DNA from: an uncultured Erythrobacteraceae bacterium | GTDB lineage: Bacteria; Pseudomonadota; Alphaproteobacteria; Sphingomonadales; Sphingomonadaceae | Length of the DNA stretch: 11,611 nucleotides | Direction: 5' to 3' | Assembly: GCA_950071875.1 (NCBI GenBank) | Contig: CATMNW010000044.1 | Location: 1-11,611 of the forward strand | Shown here: piece by piece, positions 1 through 6,551 of the stretch | Position numbering within the stretch: the first letter of the stretch is position 1 | How the letters are laid out: the number at the start of each line of letters is the position of its first letter | Made by a program: the position numbers and the translations under genes | Notes under the pieces: model-generated | The model's database searches: none | Told to the model about the DNA's origin: nothing | Seen by the model: the letters and a program-made list of their open reading frames with translations, nothing else

Positions 1-457
1 CGGCATCCTCCCCTGCAAGGTTTTCGGCCGCTTCCGGAGCCACTTCGGACAGCACGCCCTTCAGCCGCTCCGCTTCGTCCGAGCTTTTCTTTTCGGCCAG
101 ACGCTGGCGCACGCGTTCGATCGTGTCGGCGAGCCTGTCTTCGTCGACGGGCTTCATCAGGTAATTGACCGCATTCGCCTCGAAGGCGCGGATCGCGTGT
201 TCCTGAAAGGCCGTTACGAAAACGAACAGAGGCGGATCGATTTCCATGACGCCCTGGACGACGCTGAATCCGTCGAAGCCCGGCATCTGTATATCGAGAA
301 AAACGAGATCCGGCTTCTGCGTCTTGATGGCACGTATCGCCTCCCGCCCGTTCTGGCAGGTTTCGATGATCTCGACATCTTCGAACGGTTCGAGCCGTAG
401 CTGGAGGCCCTGGATGGCGAGCTTCTCGTCGTCGACGAGGATGGTTCGGATTGTCAT
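1..457 (-). CDS. LytTR-type response regulator, N-terminal receiver part (cut by window edge)
   Basis: This is the receiver half of a response regulator that would be phosphorylated by the adjacent histidine kinase. The 152 visible residues show the acidic pair D9/D10, phospho-acceptor D55 (in FLDIQMPG), switch threonine T82 (FVTAF) and K102 (MKPVDED), which together form a complete REC domain. From about residue 105 an acidic helical linker begins, and the output domain lies outside the window. The LytS-like partner kinase and the MKPVD..RL receiver style make a LytTR DNA-binding output the best guess, but that domain is not seen. The ATG at 457 overlaps the kinase stop (ATGA), with no convincing ribosome binding site before it, so translational coupling is likely. 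The receiver call is certain; the LytTR output is inferred. Confidence 0.93.
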   Translation of the reverse strand, partial: MTIRTILVDDEKLAIQGLQLRLEPFEDVEIIETCQNGREAIRAIKTQKPDLVFLDIQMPGFDGFSVVQGVMEIDPPLFVFVTAFQEHAIRAFEANAVNYLMKPVDEDRLADTIERVRQRLAEKKSSDEAERLKGVLSEVAPEAAENLAGEDA

Positions 458-1686
458 GTCGTCTGGGGTGCTTTCGGGGATGGGTTCGAGGGTATAACGG
501 CTGGGGGAGCCGTGGGTTTCTGCGGGCTGTTCGATTGGGCGATAGCAGGGGTCTGCGCTTGCGGGGCACCGGCCTCCTCCGATTCGAACGGCAGTTCGAT
601 TAGAACCGTAAATCCGCCTGCTTCGGGAGAGCGGATTTCGAAACGGTGTTCCTCACCATAGGCCTGTGCCAGGCGGTCGCGGATGTTCGTCAGCCCGACG
701 CCGGTCGAATCGCGCCGCGCCCGGCTTGGACGCACCGCAGGCAGCCCGTCTTCGATATCGTTCATGGTCATGCCCGGGCCAGTGTCGGAGACCGTGACAC
801 GCAGGCGCGGTCCAACGACCTGCGCAACGATCGCGATTTCGGCTCCGTCCTCCTGCGGGCTGACGCCGTATTTGATCGCGTTTTCGACCAGCGGTTGCAA
901 AAGCATGGCTGGCAGACATGCCTTGGCCGCTTCGGGTTCGACGCGGAAATCGGCCTGCAAGCGTTCTTCGAAACGCATCTTTTCGATGCCGAGATACAGT
1001 TGCAGGGTTTCGACCTCCTGCGCCACGGTGACCTTGCCGCCAGGTTGCGTGACAAGTGTGTGGCGCAAGAAGCTGGACAGCCGTGTCAGCATGGCATTGG
1101 CGGTCTCGGTCTGCTTCAAGAGCACCAGCGTGCTGATCGAATTGAGCGTGTTGAACAGGAAATGCGGGTTGAGCTGGTACCGCAGCATCGCCAGCTGCGC
1201 GCTTGTGGCCTGCGCCTCTAGCCGCTCGAGCCGATCGGTCTGTTCTTCGACCTGGAGGAAAAAGTTGATCGCGTAGTAGAGCGCCGACCATGCACCCAAC
1301 AGGGTAAGGTCGAAGAAGAAGATGCCGACAAAGAGGCTGGCAAAGCTGGTTCCCGACGAAGCAGCACCCGCGACATCGAGCACCCAGCTGTCGATGAAAG
1401 CATAGATGGCCGTTGCACAACCAAGCACGACGGCGGTCAGCCCCCAGGTCACGATTGGCTTCTGCTTGATCAGCTGGGAATAGCTTACCGCCAGAAGCAG
1501 GCTGATGGAAAATCCGGTTATCGTGGCGATCAGGATGATGACGAGACGATCGGGCGGCTGGCCATTGGCGAGGGCGGACATGATCCGCAGCATCGTGGCC
1601 CCTCCCCAGCCGGCCAGCTGGAGGTTCCAGAACGCCTGATTCTTGTTCTCGAAGAACGGCGTGGGGCGAAAAGGCAGTGCAGCCAT
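454..1686 (-). CDS. LytS/YehU-family membrane sensor histidine kinase
   Basis: This membrane kinase probably phosphorylates the response regulator encoded immediately downstream. Residue numbers are for the 410-aa form. About four hydrophobic segments span residues 20-145 and form a small membrane sensor without a large periplasmic domain. A short coiled coil (about 145-165) leads to the His_kinase (PF06580) phospho-acceptor box NPHFLFNTLNSIS with H175. The ATPase part follows: N-box N269 (PLVENAIKYG), D301 in DTGPGM and the glycine box GVGLTNIRDRL (329-339). The last 40 or so residues are rich in Pro, Ala, Gln and Ser, which is unusual for the family. The frame stays open to an ATG at 1812, but that would overlap the divergent gene at 1767. 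The ATG at 1686 has an AGGGG motif 7 nt upstream and is preferred; the ATG at 1692 is possible. Confidence 0.92.
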   Translation of the reverse strand: MAALPFRPTPFFENKNQAFWNLQLAGWGGATMLRIMSALANGQPPDRLVIILIATITGFSISLLLAVSYSQLIKQKPIVTWGLTAVVLGCATAIYAFIDSWVLDVAGAASSGTSFASLFVGIFFFDLTLLGAWSALYYAINFFLQVEEQTDRLERLEAQATSAQLAMLRYQLNPHFLFNTLNSISTLVLLKQTETANAMLTRLSSFLRHTLVTQPGGKVTVAQEVETLQLYLGIEKMRFEERLQADFRVEPEAAKACLPAMLLQPLVENAIKYGVSPQEDGAEIAIVAQVVGPRLRVTVSDTGPGMTMNDIEDGLPAVRPSRARRDSTGVGLTNIRDRLAQAYGEEHRFEIRSPEAGGFTVLIELPFESEEAGAPQAQTPAIAQSNSPQKPTAPPAVIPSNPSPKAPQTT

Positions 1687-1766
1687 CGCCATGCCCCTAG
1701 CGCAATTGCGGCAAGCTGCGCCAGTCGCTACAGTCGCTGCGACAGCCGAAGCGAGGGAGAAGCGCG
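1687..1766. promoter_or_regulatory. Divergent intergenic region between kinase and HD-domain gene
   Basis: This 80-bp gap separates two divergently transcribed genes and must hold promoter elements for both, unless either is read from farther away. AGGGG (minus strand, near 1694-1698) serves the kinase start at 1686. AGGGAG at 1754-1759 lies 7 nt before the ATG at 1767. I see no convincing -35/-10 pair and no strong operator. Confidence 0.5.
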
Positions 1767-2378
1767 ATGGGCGTACAGGAAAATATCGAACATTCGGTCG
1801 CCGAACGCGCAAAGTTCCGCGAAATGAAAGAAGGCACAGCAGGCGATTGGGCGATCATCGGCGGCGAGTATCGCGCCTTTGCGAAAGGCCTGCCCGACCG
1901 GGTTCTGGACCATTTGAAACTGCTCGACGGCGATTTTGGCGGTTTTCCCGTTTGTCGGCTGGAGCATTCGTTGCAGACCGCTACGCGCGCGCATCGCGAT
2001 GGGCGAGACGAACAATACGTCGTGATGGCGCTATTGCATGACATCGGCGATACGCTGGGTAGCTACAACCATCCCGAGGTTGCCGCCTCCATCATCAAGC
2101 CATTCGTTACCGAAGAAATCCACTGGATCTGCCAGAACCACGGCGCATTCCAGGGTTATTACTATTTCCACTTCCTCGGCATGGACCAGAACGCGCGTGA
2201 GGCGTTCCGGGACAATCCGCATTTCGAAGCATGTCGGGAGTTCTGCGAGAAATACGATCAGGCCGCTTTCGACCCCGATTACCAGAGCGAGCCGCTGAAA
2301 TTTTTCGAGCCGATGGTCCGCCGCGTCATGGAACGGCCCCTCGCTTCACTGTACGCCAAGGCCATGGAAGAGGAATAG
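1767..2378 (+). CDS. HD-domain protein resembling MIOX/PhnZ-type diiron oxygenases
   Basis: This 203-residue cytoplasmic protein holds one HD domain. The likely metal ligands are H67 (RLEHSLQTATRAH), H91-D92 (LLHDIGD), H102 (NHPEVAA), H125 (ICQNHG) and D164 (EKYDQAAF). The order, the 24-residue gap between the first His and the HD pair, and the terminal Asp in an FxxKxD context resemble myo-inositol oxygenase and the phosphonate oxygenase PhnZ. Those enzymes use a mixed-valent diiron centre to cleave C-C or C-P bonds with O2. The lysine that follows the HD motif in MIOX (HDLGK) is an Asp here, so the substrate is unlikely to be inositol. No phosphonate or inositol genes lie nearby, so the substrate is unknown and a phosphohydrolase role is not excluded. 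The start has a good RBS. The stop lies one base from the stop of the convergent DsbA-like gene. Confidence 0.85.
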   Translation: MGVQENIEHSVAERAKFREMKEGTAGDWAIIGGEYRAFAKGLPDRVLDHLKLLDGDFGGFPVCRLEHSLQTATRAHRDGRDEQYVVMALLHDIGDTLGSYNHPEVAASIIKPFVTEEIHWICQNHGAFQGYYYFHFLGMDQNAREAFRDNPHFEACREFCEKYDQAAFDPDYQSEPLKFFEPMVRRVMERPLASLYAKAMEEE

Positions 2379-2379
2379 T

Positions 2380-3066
2380 CTAGCCGTTCTCTTCGAGCGC
2401 CTCGGCAAGGCGTTCGGCGGGGACCAGGCCTTCGATGGTCTGATCCCCCGCAATCCAGCTGGGGGTACCGGAAAACTGAAGCCGCTGCGCATATGCCATG
2501 TTACGCGCGAGTTCCGCAGTTGCCTCGTCCGACGCTGCAAAAGCTTGGGCGGTTTCAAGATCGAGCCCTGCGATACTGGCTGCACGCGCAATCGTCGCTT
2601 CGCTAGGCGGACCTTGTTCGAACATCGCGTGATAAAAGGCCGCGAACCTGCCTTGCCGTGCAGCTGCTAGCGCCATTCGCGCGGCCTGTTCGCTACCGTC
2701 GAAAATCGGCCACTCGCGAACGACAACCTTCAGTTCGGGATCTTTAGCTATCAGTTCGTCCAGCCCGGCGATCGACTGGCGACAGTATGTGCAGCCATAA
2801 TCGGTAAATTTGACCAGAACCTTCGACCCTTCGGGATTCCCGAGGACGGCGCCCGGGAAAGGAGTGCGGACCTCATCCGAAACTCCGGCAAGGCGATCCT
2901 GCGTTTCGCTGCGCTGATAGGCGTCAGCCAATTCAGGCAGGATCTGCGGATTTGCGAGCAGATATTCCCGCGTCTTGGCATGGCCAAGGCCGCTTGCAGA
3001 CCACAACCCCGCCCCGGCGAAGCCCCCGACCAGGGCAATCAGCGCGGTAATCAGATGATTCTTCAT
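2380..3066 (-). CDS. DsbA-family periplasmic thiol-disulfide oxidoreductase
   Basis: This is a thioredoxin-fold enzyme exported or anchored to the periplasm, where it would form or rearrange disulfides. Numbering is for the 228-aa form. Residues 4-27 make a signal peptide or membrane anchor. An N-terminal helical extension (about 30-60, KTREYLLANPQILPEL) resembles Com1-like DsbA proteins. The active site is C92-T-Y-C95 and the cis-proline loop is GTPSW with P202, followed by IEGLVPAERL. The ATG at 3066 has GGGGG 5 nt upstream and is preferred over an in-frame GTG at 3081. It lies 18 nt after the M48 protease stop in the same direction and is probably the last gene of that operon. A foldase acting on outer-membrane proteins together with the protease is a reasonable inference. 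Whether it oxidises or isomerises cannot be told from sequence. Confidence 0.92.
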   Translation of the reverse strand: MKNHLITALIALVGGFAGAGLWSASGLGHAKTREYLLANPQILPELADAYQRSETQDRLAGVSDEVRTPFPGAVLGNPEGSKVLVKFTDYGCTYCRQSIAGLDELIAKDPELKVVVREWPIFDGSEQAARMALAAARQGRFAAFYHAMFEQGPPSEATIARAASIAGLDLETAQAFAASDEATAELARNMAYAQRLQFSGTPSWIAGDQTIEGLVPAERLAEALEENG

Positions 3067-3084
3067 GTAAGCCCCCAACACCCG

Positions 3085-4464
3085 TCAGCCGGGCGCGCAA
3101 TTGCGCTTTCGTTCCATTTCGCACTGACGCTCTAGCAGGGCACGTGCCTGCATTCCGATGTCCTGTGCGCGTATCCAATCCGGTGAACCGCGGTCGAGGC
3201 CACCTTCGGCCGAGTGCGCACTGCGCATGGCGAGCGCATACTGACCGCTCATGACCTGCTGTTCGGCAGTCGCGAGGCGCGCGCGAGGCTCGTCGCCGCG
3301 CGCTGCATAAACGACCCCCAGCTGGTACCAGGCAAAAGGATTGCGCCGGTCGCGCCCCACCGCTGCGCGCAGGACACGTTCTGCCTCGTCGAAATTGGCG
3401 CGCTCTTCGGTCGCGATCAAGGCATGGCCGAAGAGGCTGGCGATAAGCGGTTCGGAATTGGTTAGAGCCGTTGCGCGGCGAAGCGGGTCGAGCGCTTCGG
3501 TCGGTCGGCCGGACTCGAGCAGGACCTGCCCTTTTAGCTCGAGGAAATAGGGATCGTCAGGATCTTTCGCGAGCAGCTGATCGGTCGCATCCAGGGCCAG
3601 ATCGACCCGAGCATTCTGGTGATAGGCGTAGGCCCGCGCGTACAGGGCAGGTATGGTCCGGTCGGTTTCCGGATAATCGCGCAGCGTCGCCGCAGGCTTG
3701 GCCATATAGCCTGAAAGCTTTGCCTTGATCCGTTCGAAATTCGCCTGATTCCGCGCGTTCGGGGGTTTCTTCCAGGCAGGATCCCGCTCGTACACCTCGC
3801 GCAGTGCGCTAATCCGGTCGCCGGACAAGGGGTGCGTACGCCAGAAGCCTGCTTCGTCGCTCTGGCTATAACCGTAACGGTATTCCTGGTTCAGCAGCTT
3901 GCCGAAAAAGTTAAGCGACCCCTCACCCGAAATTCCTGCCTTCGAAAGATATTCGGCGCCGGCAAAGTCTGCCGAGGATTCCTGCGTGCGGCTGAAAGCC
4001 AGGAATTTGCTCATCGCGGCCTGTTGGCCTGCCATCATCACGCCCATTGCGGCTTCGCCGGCACCGGCCAATGCAGCGCCAATCCCGGCAATAATGGAAA
4101 GCAGCGAAATCTTGGTCGCCGAAGCAACCCCGTCGCCGTAGCGGAGAATATGCCCACCGGTTATGTGCCCGAGTTCGTGCGCGATCACGCCCTGCACTTC
4201 TTCAGCACTATCGGCCGCGTCGATCAGGCCCGAATGAATGTAGACAGCCTGCCCCCCCGCAACGAAAGCATTGATCGAAGGATCGGCTATCAGCACGATA
4301 TCGACATTGCCCGGCTCAAGTCCTGCCGCCTCGATGAGGGGGGCGGAAATTTCGTCCAGAAAGGCTTCGGTTTCCGCATCGCGCAGAACCGACTGCGCAG
4401 CGACGGGCTGAACTGCGAGCATGGCTGCGGACAGGATAGCGAGCAGGCGGGCAATCATGCGCAT
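3085..4464 (-). CDS. Periplasmic M48 zinc metalloprotease with C-terminal TPRs (BepA-like)
   Basis: This is a secreted zinc protease and chaperone of the BepA/YfgC type, which assists assembly of outer-membrane proteins and degrades stalled ones. The signal peptide ends near residue 23 (VAA-QS). The M48 catalytic domain carries INAFVAGG (64-71), HELGH with H96, E97 and H100, and the third zinc ligand E162 in an ExxAD context. The motif THPLSGDRI (H211) matches the BepA loop whose histidine is reported to switch the active site off. A hydrophobic stretch at about 118-146 would form the helix near the active site rather than a membrane span. TPR-like helix pairs fill about 270-420. At 459 residues it has the usual family length. 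It starts 11 nt after the alpha/beta hydrolase stop; ATG 4458 is an alternative start. The outer-membrane role is inferred from the family. Confidence 0.94.
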   Translation of the reverse strand: MRMIARLLAILSAAMLAVQPVAAQSVLRDAETEAFLDEISAPLIEAAGLEPGNVDIVLIADPSINAFVAGGQAVYIHSGLIDAADSAEEVQGVIAHELGHITGGHILRYGDGVASATKISLLSIIAGIGAALAGAGEAAMGVMMAGQQAAMSKFLAFSRTQESSADFAGAEYLSKAGISGEGSLNFFGKLLNQEYRYGYSQSDEAGFWRTHPLSGDRISALREVYERDPAWKKPPNARNQANFERIKAKLSGYMAKPAATLRDYPETDRTIPALYARAYAYHQNARVDLALDATDQLLAKDPDDPYFLELKGQVLLESGRPTEALDPLRRATALTNSEPLIASLFGHALIATEERANFDEAERVLRAAVGRDRRNPFAWYQLGVVYAARGDEPRARLATAEQQVMSGQYALAMRSAHSAEGGLDRGSPDWIRAQDIGMQARALLERQCEMERKRNCAPG

Positions 4465-4475
4465 TGGATGCAGTC

Positions 4476-5390
4476 TTAAGGAATTTCAGCCTGAACCGGA
4501 ACTGAAACATCGGTTACCCGGCGCGCGAAACCGATGATCGCATCGTCAACATCGCGGGAATTGCGCCACGGGCTGGCGAGCGAGATCAACGGGGCGTTAT
4601 GATCGAACCCGGCGTAATAGCGCGTTTCGACCTCGGAGCCTGCCTCTTCAAGCCGGTCCGCCAGCGCGCGCGTGTTGCGTGGTTTGACCAGTGTGTCCTG
4701 TTCTCCATGTACCAACAGCATTGGCGGCGCGCCGCTGCGGGCGTGATTGACGGGCTGACTTTGCGCCCCGGCATCGACAGATCCGAAAGCAGCCTTGCTC
4801 GATTCCTTGTCGAATGGATAAAAGTCGTAAGGTCCGGACAGGCCGATCACACCGCGCACTTCAGCGGGCGTTTGTGCCAACCACTTTTGCTCGAGTGTGG
4901 TTTGGACCACGTTGTAGGCGCCCGCCGAATGGCCTGCGAGAACCAACTTTTGCGGATCCCCGCCATATTGCGGAACGAGGCGGACCGCCTCGGCTATCGC
5001 GGCTGCCGTATCTTCCAGCATTGCTGGATAACGCCCGTCTTCAGCCAGTCTATATCCCGCAAGCACGACTATGAAGCCCTCCGGCGCGAAGGCTCGTGCG
5101 ATGAAATTGTAGTCGTCCGGATCACCCCAACTCCAGCTTCCGCCATGCACAAAAAGCAGCACGGGCAGTGGCTGTGACCTGTCGGTGGGTGCGTAGATGC
5201 GCAGCTTTTGCGCCGGATGGTCGCCATACCGGGTTTTGGCCACGAGCGTGACGCCGCGCCCCCCTCCGGTAATGCGATCCACTGCATCGAGCACGGCCGG
5301 GCCATTGGCGCGGATTGCCAGCATCAACGCTCCGCCTGCCAATGCGAGAATGATAATGAGGCTGACGAGTAATTTCACGGTACGGGTCAC
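4476..5390 (-). CDS. Membrane-anchored alpha/beta hydrolase (esterase/lipase type)
   Basis: This 304-residue alpha/beta hydrolase resembles the BD-FAE/HSL-type carboxylesterases. An N-terminal hydrophobic segment (6-26) anchors or exports it. The oxyanion motif HGGSW is at 82-86. The nucleophile elbow GHSAGAY has S155, and the likely triad is completed by D232 (HGEQDTLV) and H264 (GFDHN). The start is GTG, whose GTGA overlaps the stop of the App1 gene, with AAGGA 6 nt upstream, so both translational coupling and an independent RBS are present. Being co-transcribed with an App1-type phosphatase hints at an envelope lipid or acyl ester substrate, but the substrate cannot be read from sequence. 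A kynurenine-formamidase-like or prolyl-oligopeptidase-like activity is less likely. Confidence 0.9.
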   Translation of the reverse strand: MTRTVKLLVSLIIILALAGGALMLAIRANGPAVLDAVDRITGGGRGVTLVAKTRYGDHPAQKLRIYAPTDRSQPLPVLLFVHGGSWSWGDPDDYNFIARAFAPEGFIVVLAGYRLAEDGRYPAMLEDTAAAIAEAVRLVPQYGGDPQKLVLAGHSAGAYNVVQTTLEQKWLAQTPAEVRGVIGLSGPYDFYPFDKESSKAAFGSVDAGAQSQPVNHARSGAPPMLLVHGEQDTLVKPRNTRALADRLEEAGSEVETRYYAGFDHNAPLISLASPWRNSRDVDDAIIGFARRVTDVSVPVQAEIP

Positions 5391-6493
5391 GATTTGTCCT
5401 TGGGGTCAGTCTTTTCGACCGTATCCACGATAGCCTTCGCCTCCGCATCCGCGAGAAGGCCTACGGATGCGAGGAATTCATGGCCGGTATCGTAGCTGTC
5501 TCCGAGCCAGAGTGGGACGTTCGCCGCTTTGAGATTGGCCTTGGCGGCCAGTTCTTCCGGGCTCATCGCATCGCCAACCTTGCGGATGAAAATGGCACGC
5601 ACCCTTCCCGGATTGTCGAGAGCGACATCGGCAAAAGCGGTCAGGTCTCCCTGGCTGTCGTCACCGATCAAGGCGAACTTCAGCTCAGGATAAGCGCCGA
5701 GAATGCCGTCGATCGCCGCACGCTTGTGCGCGCCATGGCTGGATGATCCGAATGTTTCCCGATTGAGACCCCAATCCCGCAGATGGACCGGACCAAGGGG
5801 CAAGCCGCGCGATCGCATGTAGGTCACGAGATAGCTGAACAGGTTCCACGGGCTGGACGAAACGTAGAAAAACGGCCGGTGTGTCGCCGGCTGGACGTTG
5901 CCGGCGTGCCCGCTGCTGGAAGATAGTACTTCGCCACCGCCCAGCGCGTTATAAAATACATCTGCTCCCGGGACGATGATCCGCTCCTCGGGCATCTGCA
6001 TCAATACGCGGCGCCAGTTTCGCAGGACCGCGCGGAAATCGCCGGTTATCCCGGTTTCTATGATGGTATCATCGATATCGGAGATGACGGCGAGACCGGT
6101 ATCCCGTCCGGGCGCGAGGATATGACCGTCGATGCAGTTTTCTGCGTCACCAACTTTCCAATGGAACACCACCGTTTCCCAAGCCGGGTGTTCGCCATAG
6201 TCCCATTGGGGGTCCAGGCGGATGTCGAAATGAACGAAGCCTTCGGCGTCGGTCAGGCCCTGGTGACGATGGCTGTCCTGCCCGGGTCTCGCAATTTCGA
6301 GTTCGACAGCGAATTCGGGCACTTCGTGACTGGCGAACTGGCTTAGCATGGTCTTCGCCGCGCGCCATTTGCCACGCTTCTCGAAGCTGCCGACCCGCGA
6401 TCGCAGGGCGCGGGCGGTAATGTGCAAACGTTCCCGGTTTCGGTAGCCGAAATAGGGCTGGATACGAACGGGCGCTGTGGGCAGAAACGGCAT
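5387..6493 (-). CDS. App1-type phosphatase (DUF2183, HAD-like)
   Basis: The protein belongs to the App1 family (PF09949), named after the yeast actin-patch phosphatidate phosphatase; bacterial members are little studied. Numbering is for the 368-aa form. The N-terminal part (1-130) looks like a beta-rich domain. The catalytic HAD-like part carries motif I DIDDT (139-143, D139 and D141), motif II SSSPW (212-216), K257 in HGAHKR and motif IV GDDSQGD (277-283). No signal peptide is visible, so it is probably cytoplasmic. The open frame extends upstream to 6610, but that lies inside the PAS gene; ATG 6493 begins MPFLPTAPVRIQPYFGYR, which suits the family. The start sits directly behind a strong hairpin and lacks a clear Shine-Dalgarno. 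It is the first gene of the App1-hydrolase-M48-DsbA cluster. Confidence 0.9.
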   Translation of the reverse strand: MPFLPTAPVRIQPYFGYRNRERLHITARALRSRVGSFEKRGKWRAAKTMLSQFASHEVPEFAVELEIARPGQDSHRHQGLTDAEGFVHFDIRLDPQWDYGEHPAWETVVFHWKVGDAENCIDGHILAPGRDTGLAVISDIDDTIIETGITGDFRAVLRNWRRVLMQMPEERIIVPGADVFYNALGGGEVLSSSSGHAGNVQPATHRPFFYVSSSPWNLFSYLVTYMRSRGLPLGPVHLRDWGLNRETFGSSSHGAHKRAAIDGILGAYPELKFALIGDDSQGDLTAFADVALDNPGRVRAIFIRKVGDAMSPEELAAKANLKAANVPLWLGDSYDTGHEFLASVGLLADAEAKAIVDTVEKTDPKDKS

Positions 6494-6526
6494 CGCGCCC
6501 GCGCTAGCCTGTGCAGCGCGGGCGCG
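6494..6526 (-). terminator. Perfect 12-bp GC-rich hairpin next to the App1 start codon
   Basis: CGCGCCCGCGCT (6494-6505) pairs perfectly with AGCGCGGGCGCG (6515-6526) across a 9-nt loop. The site lies 25 nt after the stop of the PAS gene and ends one base before the App1 ATG at 6493. In the minus-strand transcript no U-run follows (ATGCCGTTT), so it is not a classical intrinsic terminator. It could terminate or attenuate PAS transcription, or fold the App1 initiation region shut. The structure is certain and its role is not. Confidence 0.6.
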
Positions 6527-6551
6527 ACAACCCTTTTGTAGGTACGGCGGT

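Noticed and set aside
646..1276. Plus-strand open frames over the kinase
   Set aside because: They are antisense to conserved histidine kinase motifs and carry no recognisable domain.
1687..1812. Longer N-terminus of the kinase
   Set aside because: It would overlap the divergent HD gene and its RBS, and the added residues are Arg/Ala-rich without the look of a coding N-terminus; ATG 1686 has a better RBS.
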